Shown: positions 54,661 to 62,397 of the stretch, one piece after another
Numbering within the stretch: position 1 is the first letter of the stretch
Layout: each line of letters starts with the position of its first letter
Assembly: GCF_036417845.1 (NCBI RefSeq)
Contig: NC_089985.1
Location: 35,236,583 to 35,300,582 of the forward strand
Source: Apteryx mantelli
Taxonomy: Eukaryota > Chordata > Aves > Apterygiformes > Apterygidae
DNA: 64,000 bases
Reading direction: 5' to 3'
The notes under the pieces: generated by a model
Told to the model about the DNA's origin: nothing
The model's database searches: none
The model's input: only the letters and a program-made list of their open reading frames with translations
Program-made: the position numbers and the translations under genes

Positions 54661-56924
54661 TAGGTGAAGGAATGTCATTTCGCTACTAAATGGTTAGTCT
54701 AATTTGATCTTTATTATGCTGTGGATTAGGGCTGATTCATATTAAACACTAGTGCAGTTAATATAACTCCGGAACGTGTCCCACTGTATGTACAGCAGCC
54801 TCTGTTACAGCCCCACGGCTTCCTGCAACCAATGGATTAAGATTTAATTAACAGGGAAGTTTGCTAGCGCTCGCCTGCAGCCTCTCTGCTTTACAAATAA
54901 TTTATACTCGGTTCCGCGGATTTTTATTCAAGTGACAGCATTTTATTTTGCTCTAAAAGGGGCTTGAATATTTTATGTCCTGCCAGAGGCTTCTAGATAC
55001 GAACCTCTTCCAGGCAGCTTCAAACCCAAGGGATTTTTTTAATCTAGAGGAATTACGTTAATAGGAACAAAGTATCAGATTCTCTTACCCCCGCCTCCTA
55101 CTACTCCCCCCAAGTTAACAGCCTAAACTATCCATATGAAAGTTAATAGTCGTGATCCCCATTGTCGGTTGTATAAATCCAAGCTCAAGCCAACCTCCAA
55201 GACACGACAACAATTCTGATAAATTGTCTTGCTCGGCTAACTACACAAGAATGGCTTTTATAATTAAAAAGAGAGCTGAGTTAAATCAACAGTTCCTAAG
55301 CCCTTCTCAACAGGGCTAGAATGGGAGAAATGTGGCGACCTGATTTCTTTAAGTAGCAGCTCTTTGTAGCCCATTCATAATCCTAGATATGGAAACTCAT
55401 CCTGCACAAAGTCAGCTGCCGGGCAAAAAAGAAAAAAAAAAAAGTTTATTCAGATGCTCAAAGTCCATCTTTTTTTCCAGTCTAACATAACCCTGGCACT
55501 TTATAACCAAACAGACAACTCCTTTTCCAATTAAAGTGGAATTAGGAAACTCAATCAAATTAGCTCACTATTAAAGCCCTTCTTTATTAAACCGTTTTAT
55601 TTAGTAATATTAAGTTTCACCCGCTCTTGGAACACGAGACTTTAAAAAGTTTCCCTTGTGATATTGATTTGGCTGCTCCCAGGATGGATCAGGGTCAAAA
55701 GTATTTACCTTGGTGTAATCGGTAATATTTACTCCCAGAAGAAAATCTTAAAATTGTATCCAGCTTGATCAATTGAGCGGGGGGAAGAAGAATTGCATTT
55801 TACTTGCCACCGTTCTTTGATTTTACCCCAGGGCTTCCCTCAATAACTATGGAGAGACACATCTCCTCCCATACACACCAATATATTAACTGGTTTATAG
55901 GAGCAGCGCTGTCAGTTCCAAGCCAATGTTTACACAGTTATATTTGAAGTGAGAAAGTAAACAGTCCAGCTGTGCCACAGAGCGGTTCGGTGGGATTAGG
56001 TTTCCATACCAACCAACTTTAGGAGCTTTTACAGTCTTAATTCAACCATACACTGAACTTGTTCTTTGTGAGTAATAGTTTTCCTGGGCCAAACACTCCC
56101 AGGACTGATACGAAACTCTCACTCCGGCCTTCTAAAGATCGCTTCTTTGGATGCGCAGAGGACATGCCTGCTGCCTCCCGCTCTTACTGCAAGGCATAAA
56201 TAAATGCAAGAAAGAACGTATTTCCTATTTTGGGGTCTTGAAGAATAGTCGGACACTACGTTGCCCAAAAATGCCGCGTGCAGCCTTTACTCTTGAAATT
56301 ATGGGGAAGATTTGGAAGGACACGCGGGGTCGGCTCTAAAAATAATCTTTATGCGTGTATCAACCGCAGTGATCTTGTTGTGTCCTAACTATTTTAAACC
56401 TATCTCAAATACGTTCTTACGTTCTGAAAAAACGATCATTTTTTTCCCTTGATAGAGAAAGAATTAAAATGCACACATTTCAAATAGGAGGAAAAAGTAC
56501 CTCTCTCACTTGCTATAGAATCTACATTCCACAACATGACCGTTTATTTTAACCATGCTTTTCTCCTTAAGAGAATTTCAGATTTTCTAAATGTGACAAA
56601 AGTCATCCAGACATTAAAGGAAAATTTTCCGTTAAATTTGCAACTGTGATTTTTTTCTGGCAAAAATAATAAAAAGACCAGAACTAGAAATAAACATATT
56701 TGACAATTTCGATTGATAAATTAATCTGTCTGATTTGTAGGCTTCATTTTTATTTATAAATTTTCAGAGGAGTATCTGGTTTAGCCATGATAAAAATGTA
56801 ATAAACATGTTGGTACTAATTGCATAAACTTGTTTAAATACTGACTGAACTTGTTAAACGAATTTGCCAAAACACACTTTCAACGTCTAATAAAATACCA
56901 CTTGCCATTTATAAGACTGCTTTT
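54661..56924. promoter_or_regulatory. Candidate conserved non-coding element cluster downstream of DMRTA2
   Basis: After the CpG island stops sharply near 54660, 2.2 kb of AT-rich, almost repeat-free sequence follows up to the inferred DMRTA2 3' end. It is dense in homeodomain-like TAAT and TTAATTA sites. GGATTA (bicoid/OTX class) occurs at 54723-54728, 54834-54839 and 55993-55998. A SOX-like inverted repeat lies at 55210-55227, a TCF/LEF-like TTCTTTGATTT near 55812 and a TTGATCAATTGA near 55767. Absence of long ORFs and simple repeats together with varied, motif-rich sequence is typical of developmental enhancers. Conservation itself was not measured. Confidence 0.5.
55210..55227. promoter_or_regulatory. 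Inverted SOX-like pair ACAATT / AATTGT
   Basis: Two exact reverse-complement half-sites are separated by six bases (ctgata). Facing SOX sites with short spacing are bound by SOXE dimers in known enhancers. It lies in the densest part of the candidate CNE cluster. Confidence 0.35.
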
Positions 56925-56943
56925 TTTTTAATAGAAAATAACA

Positions 56944-56949
56944 TTTATT
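56944..56949 (-). terminator. Probable DMRTA2 poly(A) signal AATAAA
   Basis: On the minus strand AATAAA is followed about 10-20 nt later by a TTCTATTAAAAAAAA context typical of a cleavage region, about 765 nt after the stop codon. It is the first canonical hexamer I see downstream of the gene. The ATTAAA at 57188-57183 is an alternative. Confidence 0.5.
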
Positions 56950-57310
56950 TCTATGAAATGGAAACACAGAATTACCTGTTAGAAACAGCAAGAAGTTTGC
57001 TACATTGGAACAAGACAGCAATTTTCTTGCGGATCACAAATGAAGGAGGCTTATTAAACCGTCATACACCATCGGCGCCTGGGTCCTACGGACAGTTACA
57101 AATATATCTACTTTCCCATGTTATATACAGATTGTAACATTTCTGGGGGCGGGAAGAGAAAGGCTTTCGATTTGACAATATATTTAATCTATATGCCTTA
57201 TAAGTATTACAATGAGCTGTCTAACCTTTAGCTTAACGTTAATACCAAGTTCACCTACGAGTTACATTAATAACTTAGATTTCCATTTTATAACATTATA
57301 CACTTGCTAG

Positions 57311-57410
57311 TATACATATATATATGTATGTGTGGGGGGGAAAGTGTGTGTGTATATGCGTGTGTGTGTGTATATATATATGTGTGTGTGTATATATATA
57401 TATATACACA
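57311..57410. repeat. TG/TA microsatellite in the DMRTA2 3' UTR
   Basis: This is a compound (TA)n, (TG)n and (TATG)n tract of about 100 bp interrupted by a short G run. On the minus strand it would lie in the 3' UTR as CA/TA repeats. Confidence 0.9.
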
Positions 57411-57577
57411 CCCCACAATGCACCAAAGATATCCATGCTTATGGCCATAAGCAACAAAGAGTGACTCACGTCTCGGCAATGAAAGTGCACCTTTACAACC
57501 CCTGCGATACCCCAGCTCCGCTCGGCCTCGCCCCCCGCTCGCCAGGGCAGGAGCCCGCAGCGGGCGCTGCGCCCTGG

Positions 57578-57620
57578 AGGAGGCAGGCAGGCAGGCAGGC
57601 AGGGAGGCAGGCAGGGAGGG
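57578..57620. repeat. (GGCA)n / AGGG short tandem repeat
   Basis: Repeated GGCA and GGGA units lie about 90-130 nt after the DMRTA2 stop codon, so within the proximal 3' UTR on the minus strand. Confidence 0.85.
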
Positions 57621-57710
57621 AGCCGCCTGCGCCCACGCGTCCGCGCCCGTCTCGCCACCTCCCCCCGGGCCGCCTGCCGCCGCCGCCGCCGCCCGCGGGC
57701 CGCCGCCGCG

Positions 57711-58591
57711 CTATTGCTTCTCGGGGGTGTTGTTGACCATGGGCCCGTAGAGGCCGTTGGAGTAGACCTGCTCCTTGTGCACGGCGGAGCGGTCCCGCAT
57801 GAGGTCGCTGAAGGCGTAGTCCACGGGCGGCCGGAAGCCCAGCGTGGGCATGAGCCCGGCCGTGGAGTAGGGCGTCATGAAGGCCAGTCCGCGGCTGTGC
57901 GCCGAGTAGGCGAGGCGCAGCGGGTTGAGTCCCAGGTGGGTGCCCAGCGGGTAGGCGCCGGCCTCGGCGCCGAAGTGCGTGGCGTTGGGCTGCAGGGGCG
58001 AGAAGGCGGAGCGGCTGCCCAGGGCGCCGATGGCCGGGGCCATGGCGCCGGCTATCAAGGGCCGGTGGTGGGCGGCGGCGGCGGCGGCGGGCGTGGGCGG
58101 CAGGCCCTGCAGGGCGCCGTCCCGGGGCCAGCCCTCCTCGGGGCCCTTGTCCGGGCCGCGGTTGTTGAGGATCTGCTCGATGGCCTGTACCACGTCCCCG
58201 CCGCAGCCCTGCAGCACCAGCTCCAGCACGCTGCGCTTGTGCGCCGGGAAGACGCGCGTCAGGATGTCGATGGGAGTCCGCTGCCGGCCGCCGGCCGCGG
58301 GCGACGGGTCCTGCTCGTCCTTGTCCGCCTCCGAGCCCGAGTCCGAGCCCAGCGGGCTGATGGAGCCCGGGCTCTCCTCCCCCTCCTTGGCGCCCTTGGA
58401 CACGGGCGAGCTCAGGAAGGACTCGCCGTCCCCGTTCTCCGAGCCCGAGCCGTGGCGAGCGTCCGGGGAGGAGGTGCCGGGCACGGACTCGCCGTCCGGG
58501 GACAGCGGCTTCCCGCCCGCCTGCTGCGGCGTCACGGCGCGGCTCGGCAGCAGCGTCTTGGGGAACAGCTCAAACTTCTGCATCTTGGCGT
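57711..58591 (-). CDS. DMRTA2: DMRTA2 coding exon 2 (DMA domain and C-terminus, stop TAG)
   Basis: The acceptor (CCCCGCAG, AG at 58593-58592) joins exon 1 in frame: its last G plus AC makes Asp165, followed by [16 protein letters not shown]. The exon encodes residues 165-457 and stops with TAG at 57713-57711. Residues about 183-265 are a Ser/Gly/Glu-rich acidic linker. The DMA domain, a ubiquitin-binding CUE-like fold specific to the DMRTA group, covers about residues 267-308, from [14 protein letters not shown] to AIEQILNN. The C-terminal third is rich in Pro, Ala, Tyr and Phe, includes HSRGLAFM and [12 protein letters not shown], and ends [14 protein letters not shown], a DMRTA2 signature. 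From family knowledge, DMRTA2 acts in cortical hem and hippocampal patterning, olfactory placode and midbrain neurogenesis. The protein is shorter than the roughly 540-residue human form because alanine/glycine-rich insertions in the linker and around the DMA domain are reduced. No frameshift or missing key residue is seen. Confidence 0.96.
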
Positions 58592-59020
58592 CTGCGGGGC
58601 GGCGGGGGAGGAAGGGAAAGAGCCCGTGAGTGCCGCCGCCTGCGCTCGCCGCACGCCCGGGCCGCGCCGCGCCGCGCCGGCAGCGCCGAGCACCGCCCCG
58701 CGGCGCAGCCCCTCGCGCCGCCGCCCGCGGGGGGCCGGGACGGGGCCCCTGCCCCGGCGCCGCCTTCCCCCGTCCCCGCCGGCGGGGCTGCCCGGCCGCC
58801 CCGGCCCCAGCTCCTCACAGGGGCCGCCCCGGCCGCCCAAGCCCCGAATCCTGTCGCGGGCCGTCCTGTCCGCCCCGTCCCCAGATACTGAGGGGGCCGC
58901 CCCGGCCCCAGCTCCTCACAGGGGCCGCCCCGGTGCCAGGTCCTGTGAGGGGGCCGCCCCGGCCCCAAACCCCGCCGGGGGCCGCCCCGCCGCCGCCGCC
59001 CCGTCGCGGCGCGGCCTTAC
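58592..59020 (-). other. DMRTA2: DMRTA2 intron between the two coding exons (429 bp)
   Basis: GT at 59020-59019 and AG at 58593-58592 define a canonical phase-1 intron that restores the conserved frame. It is extremely GC-rich and partly made of a tandem repeat. The exon 1 frame stays open through the donor until about 58815, so an unspliced transcript would encode a DM-domain protein with a Gly/Pro/Arg-rich tail lacking the DMA domain. This openness probably only reflects base composition. Confidence 0.9.
58796..58990. repeat. GC-rich minisatellite inside the DMRTA2 intron
   Basis: The phrase gccgccccgg recurs near 58797, 58824, 58897, 58924 and 58953, with a variant at 58981. The copies at 58797 and 58897 both continue into the same segment ccccagctcctcaca. 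The spacing is irregular, about 27-73 bp, so this is a degenerate tandem array. It fills nearly half of the intron and is likely to vary in copy number. Confidence 0.8.
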
Positions 59021-59513
59021 CTGAGGCGCCGGCGCCTCCGTCGCCGCCGGCCCCGGCGCACACGGAGCCGAAGACCTCGTAGGCGGGCCGCGGCGGGATG
59101 ATGCCGTTGGCGGCCGCCAGCGCCAGCCCCTCGGCGGTGCCGTAGAGCAGCTGCAGCTCGCGGGCCTCGTTCTCCTCCTGCGCCTGCTGGCGGCGCAGCG
59201 CCACCTGCGCGGCCATGACGCGCTGGCGCTCGGCGATGAGCGTGCACTTGGCGCACATGCAGTCCTTCCAGCGGCAGTAGCGCTTGTGGCCCTTGAGCGC
59301 CGACACCACGCCGTGGTTGCGGCACCGCGCGCACTTGGGCGTCCGCGGGTACTTCTCGGCCGCCCGCAGCAGCAGCGGCGGCGCCCGCAGCAGGCTCCCG
59401 GCCACGCTCACCGGCAGCGTGGCCGCCGCCGCCGCCGCCGCCGCCGCCACCGAGCTGGGGGGCACCGGCGGCGGCGCGGCCGGCACGCTGGGCAGCTCCG
59501 ACCGCAGCTCCAT
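59021..59513 (-). CDS. DMRTA2: DMRTA2 coding exon 1 (N-terminus and DM DNA-binding domain)
   Basis: This exon encodes residues 1-164 of a 457-residue DM-domain transcription factor, a nuclear sequence-specific DNA-binding protein. The start is the ATG at 59511-59513, because the protein then opens [10 protein letters not shown] as DMRTA2 orthologues do and the ATG has G at -3 and +4; the open frame runs three codons further upstream only through a GTG. A nine-alanine run lies at residues 23-31. The DM domain covers about residues 57-104. Its zinc ligands are all present: C61, C64, H76 and C80 for site I, and H67, C85, C87 and C90 for site II. A basic recognition-helix tail follows ([18 protein letters not shown]). 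The exon ends in a phase-1 donor (CAG|GTAAGG, GT at 59020-59019), which splits codon 165. The family is certain, and the paralogue call rests on both termini. Residue 86 is Met where I recall Leu in mammals. Confidence 0.96.
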
Positions 59514-60440
59514 GCCCGCCACGGCGGCGGGCGGTGCCGCCCCCCTGCCCTCCCCTACCCTGCCCTCCCCTCCCCTACCCTGCCCTCCCCAAAAAAGATA
59601 GCGCGCTCGGCCTCCGGCACGGGGAAGCCCGGGCCGCTTCGGGTGCGCCTAGGTGCGAGCGCGGAGCGCCGCCGCGGCCACCTGCCCCCGCCTGGATCGG
59701 CGTCACCCCGGCCCCTGCACCGGCGCGAGCCCCAGAGCCGGCTCAAAGCGAGCAGAGGGGGGTGCCGGGAGCCTTTTCCCCCTTCCCCTCCTCCGCTCCC
59801 GAAAAAGCAAATCGCGCCGGGCGCCTAAGAAAACTTAAATCGCTCCCGCTTCCTTATTCACCTCCGGCGGGGCAGCGCCAAGCCCGTCTCCTCCGCTCCC
59901 CCGGCCGCGCTTAGGGCTGCCTGCTCCCCGCGGCGCCCCGACGACCCCCGAGCTGCTGGAGCTCGGTCCCCCCTCGGCCCCTTTCCACGATCTCCGAGCG
60001 TCCCTTCCAGCAGCAGCCCGCGCCGTCAGCGCCGGGACCCCCCGCCGCGCGCCGCAGCGGCCAGAATCGCCGAGAAAAAATGCATCCGTCTTCCGACCGC
60101 GCCGCACTCGAACCGCAGCCAGGCAAAGCGGCGGGCAGCCCGCCGCCCGCGGAGCCGACCCCCGCCGCCCGAGCCCCGCGCAGGCTACCGCGGCAGCGCA
60201 CGGCAGCACCCGCGCCCCGCCGAGTCCCGCGCCTGCCGCTGCGCCGGCATCTGGGATCCGCGGCCCCCGCTTCCCCGCGCTGCTCCCGCAGCGCAGCGCA
60301 GCGCAGCGCCCCGCGGCCGCCGAGGCGCCGCGCCGGCCGCGCTGGCGCGTGTGACCCCGCGCGGCGCGGAGCAGAGCGGAGCGGAGCGGAGCTGCCGGAG
60401 AGCGCCGCCGCCGCGCGCCGCCCGCCGCCACTCGCGCTAT
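59514..60440 (-). other. GC-rich 5' leader / proximal promoter region of DMRTA2
   Basis: No conserved coding sequence is seen upstream of the ATG. From my knowledge of mammalian DMRTA2 a non-coding first exon is expected. One acceptor-like site on the minus strand (AGTTTTCTTAG, AG at 59826-59825) could mark a 5' UTR splice, but I found no equally good donor upstream, so spliced versus unspliced leader is unresolved. ORFs on both strands here (up to about 260 codons) are compositional. Confidence 0.4.
59541..59590. repeat. Short tandem repeat just upstream of the DMRTA2 start codon
   Basis: The units ccctgccctcccct and its a-containing variant are repeated about three times, starting 30 bp upstream of the ATG. 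On the sense (minus) strand this is a purine-rich GGGGAGGGCAGGG stretch in the 5' UTR, with possible G-quadruplex character. Confidence 0.75.
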
Positions 60441-60453
60441 TGTTGCGCCCGAC

Positions 60454-60530
60454 GTTGCCATTAGGCAACATTTGACAACAATGTGGCGCCTGCTATTGGC
60501 CAGGGGCGGGAAGCGCCGCTCTGATTGGCC
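60454..60530 (-). promoter_or_regulatory. Probable DMRTA2 core promoter: inverted repeat, two CCAAT boxes and a GC box
   Basis: Within 77 bp there is GTTGCC at 60454-60459 and its exact reverse complement GGCAAC at 60464-60469 separated by ATTA; an ACAACAATG SOX-like site at about 60475-60483; CCAAT boxes on the minus strand at 60499-60495 and 60528-60524, 29 bp apart; and a GC box (GGGGCGGG) between them at 60503-60510. NF-Y/SP1 pairs of this kind usually lie 50-150 bp upstream of a start site, which suggests initiation near 60.40-60.45 kb on the minus strand. The same elements could also fire a divergent plus-strand transcript. The start site itself is inferred. Confidence 0.55.
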
Positions 60531-60649
60531 GCCCGCCTGGCCGCGGCGTCCGCCCGGCGGCTCCCGCGAGCGCGCCCGGCGCCGCAGAGCTCGGAGGGTC
60601 CCGCACGGGAATTGCATTGAGCGAGCCGCGGCAAAGAGTTCCCGTCCGC

Positions 60650-60730
60650 GCGCGCGTGTGTGTGCGTGTGCGTGTGTGTGTGCGTGTGTGTGTCCGCATG
60701 TGTGTGCGTGAGCGTGTGTGTGTGCGTGTG
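60650..60730. repeat. TG-rich microsatellite upstream of the promoter
   Basis: A (TG)n tract with regular C substitutions (TGTGCGTG), about 80 bp long, lies 120 bp beyond the CCAAT boxes. Alternating purine/pyrimidine sequence of this kind can adopt Z-DNA. Confidence 0.9.
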
Positions 60731-60957
60731 CAAAAATTTGTCCGATTTCTCGCTACCTGAGAGTTTGGCTTTTCTTTTCTTTTTTTTTTTTAATCCAGTT
60801 GAAACAGTAGTTGCCTTGCCAACTATTTGATTTTTTTTTCCGGGGTGTCACTTGTCAAAAGGGTGGGGGAAAATATACCGTGGAAAGTGACAATTCAATT
60901 TATGGTCTCCCCCCTCCCCTTGGCGATTTTGTTTTATAGTAGAACCTAACGATACAT

Positions 60958-61237
60958 TTCTTTTCTTCTTTCTTTCTTTCTGTCTTTCTGTCTTCTGTCT
61001 GTTTCCTTCTTTCTTTCCTTCTTTCCTTCGTTCTTTCTATTCTTCCTTATTTCCTTTCTTTCTTCTTTCTTGCTTTTCTTTCTTCCTCCTTTCTTTCTTC
61101 TATTATTCCTTCTTTCTTTTACCTCTTACTTTCCTTTTTCTTTCATTTCTTTCTTTCTCTCTCTCTCCTTCTCTCTTTCTTTCTCTTCTTCCCTCTCTCT
61201 CTCGCTCGCTCTCTCGCTCTTTTTCTCTCACTTTACA
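60958..61237. repeat. 280 bp polypyrimidine (TTTC/CT)n tract
   Basis: The plus strand is almost pure pyrimidine for about 280 bp, starting with TTTC/TTCC units and ending with CT-dinucleotide runs broken by CG. It is a candidate triplex (H-DNA)-forming sequence. It ends directly in the splice-acceptor-like sequence at 61241-61244. Confidence 0.9.
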
Positions 61238-61244
61238 ACTGCAG

Positions 61245-61284
61245 GTGAATTTTACAAGCACTGCCGCAATAGGAGAAATGTGAG
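61245..61284 (+). ncRNA. Candidate small exon of a divergent non-coding transcript
   Basis: On the plus strand a long pyrimidine tract leads into ACAACTGCAG (AG at 61243-61244). Forty nucleotides later comes GTGAG|GTGAGT, a near-perfect donor with GT at 61285-61286. The spacing fits a short internal exon of a transcript running away from DMRTA2, with the pyrimidine tract as its acceptor. The first exon would lie near 60.5-60.9 kb; no donor was fixed there. Expression is not shown, and the pairing could be chance next to a CT microsatellite. Confidence 0.3.
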
Positions 61285-61538
61285 GTGAGTATGATTTTCG
61301 ATATTTTCATTGCATTGTCGTCTATACGATCCCTCGCCCGCCCTTCGCTCCCCAGAAAGCGGAGTTCGTTGTTTCTGTTGGTCGCTAGCTGTTTGCGTGA
61401 CTAAATATTCAACAGGCACCTTCTCGAGTTTCCGCAGGGACAATAAAAACAAGGGGCTGATTTGGGGGAACCAGGCTTTCGAGCTGTAACTGTATATTAA
61501 CCTGTAAAGCTTTTGTTTTAACATTAACCACCCTGGTT

Positions 61539-61546
61539 TGACGTCA
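61539..61546. promoter_or_regulatory. Full-consensus CRE (TGACGTCA)
   Basis: A perfect palindromic CREB/ATF site lies in unique sequence about 1.0 kb upstream of the inferred DMRTA2 promoter. The surrounding 61430-61570 has no repeat and looks like conserved non-coding sequence. Confidence 0.45.
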
Positions 61547-62186
61547 CCTTCGCTGGTAAGCAGCTCGCCCTGGGAGGAGGTAGCAGTTTCGGAGGTCTGG
61601 TGGGAAAGACCGCCGGCTCCTTTCCCGAAAGCGCTCACCTCTGCTCCCCAAGAAGGGCCTTCACCACCCGCATCACTTTTTTAAGTTCTTTGTTATATGT
61701 TTCCTTAACTCATTGTCCATAACGCTTCCTAACGATGTGAAATTCCCGTCTCGCTGGACCGTCCGTCCGGAGCTCCTGTTAGCACCTAACATCCCACACC
61801 TACAGGTTTGAAGTGTTTCAAATGGTCTCCCGAGAGCACGTTAACATGAAACGCCGCGCTCGGCGCCTCCGAAGCAATTTCCATGCTCCGTGCCAGCAGC
61901 AAAACGTGGCCTCGGGCCCGGTACCGGCACCCCGCCGCCCATAGGCAAAGACGGGCAAGACTTGGCTTCGCTTTCAGCTTGCCGGCGGCCCCTCGGCCTC
62001 CTCCGCGGCAGCGCAACGCCGGGCGCGGCGGAGGAGCCCCGCGCGCTGATGCTCGTTTGCCCCTTTCCTCTGGAAATACTTCTTCGGTGTTTATGGAGTG
62101 CCTCGGTAACTGGGAGTACAATCCCGAGGCAGCAGATCCCTCAAACTCTTTGATATTTTTTTCTTACACTTACATCGTTCTTCCTC

Positions 62187-62220
<34 letters not shown>

Positions 62221-62380
62221 TACAAAATGAACTCTTTCTCACCTGACTTTCTGTGTGTGCAGCTGCCACCCACTCTTCGTGATTTAGGTGTTATAACACC
62301 CTTATTTAATACAGCCGAGAAGTCAAAATATCTGCTTTAATTTTATTTGCAACCCCTAATTTTATTCTCCGGGGAGAATT

Positions 62381-62397
62381 AATCAGATCATCTGATT
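62381..62397. other. Perfect inverted repeat AATCAGAT-C-ATCTGATT
   Basis: Two 8 bp arms are separated by one base inside AT-rich unique sequence upstream of DMRTA2. Its half-sites overlap TGATT (PBX/homeodomain-like) and CATCTG (E-box-like) motifs. Confidence 0.6.

Larger units (their letters stand above)
56925..57710 (-). other. DMRTA2: Inferred DMRTA2 3' UTR
   Basis: After the stop codon the minus strand runs through a GC-rich 230 bp containing a GGCA-type repeat (57578-57620), then a TG/TA microsatellite (57311-57410), then AT-rich unique sequence. No long open frame is seen. The end is placed just past an AATAAA on the minus strand at 56949-56944, followed by an A/T-rich segment. A weaker ATTAAA at 57188-57183 could give a shorter form. 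The length of about 790 nt is an estimate from motifs, not from transcript data. Confidence 0.55.
57480..60640. other. CpG island covering the whole DMRTA2 gene and promoter
   Basis: G+C rises abruptly from about 40% to well above 70% with abundant CpG, from the proximal 3' UTR through both exons and the intron to the upstream promoter. Islands that span whole genes are typical of Polycomb-regulated developmental genes, which is family-level knowledge. Long open frames on both strands here are a by-product of the lack of A/T stops. Confidence 0.9.

Noticed and set aside
53538..54667. Open frames of 180-305 codons on both strands in the CpG island
   Set aside because: Several frames are open at once on both strands, the products are Arg/Pro/Gly/Ala-rich without domains, and this follows from G+C content.
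57714..59024. 436-codon plus-strand frame opposite DMRTA2
   Set aside because: It is the antisense shadow of the conserved DMRTA2 exons and continues across the intron only because stops are rare in GC-rich DNA.
59514..59522. Three extra codons (GTG GCG GGC) upstream of the DMRTA2 ATG
   Set aside because: GTG is not a normal eukaryotic start. The ATG at 59513 has good context and gives the conserved [11 protein letters not shown]-terminus.
60461..60733. His/Thr-rich open frames over the TG tract
   Set aside because: They are translations of a microsatellite.
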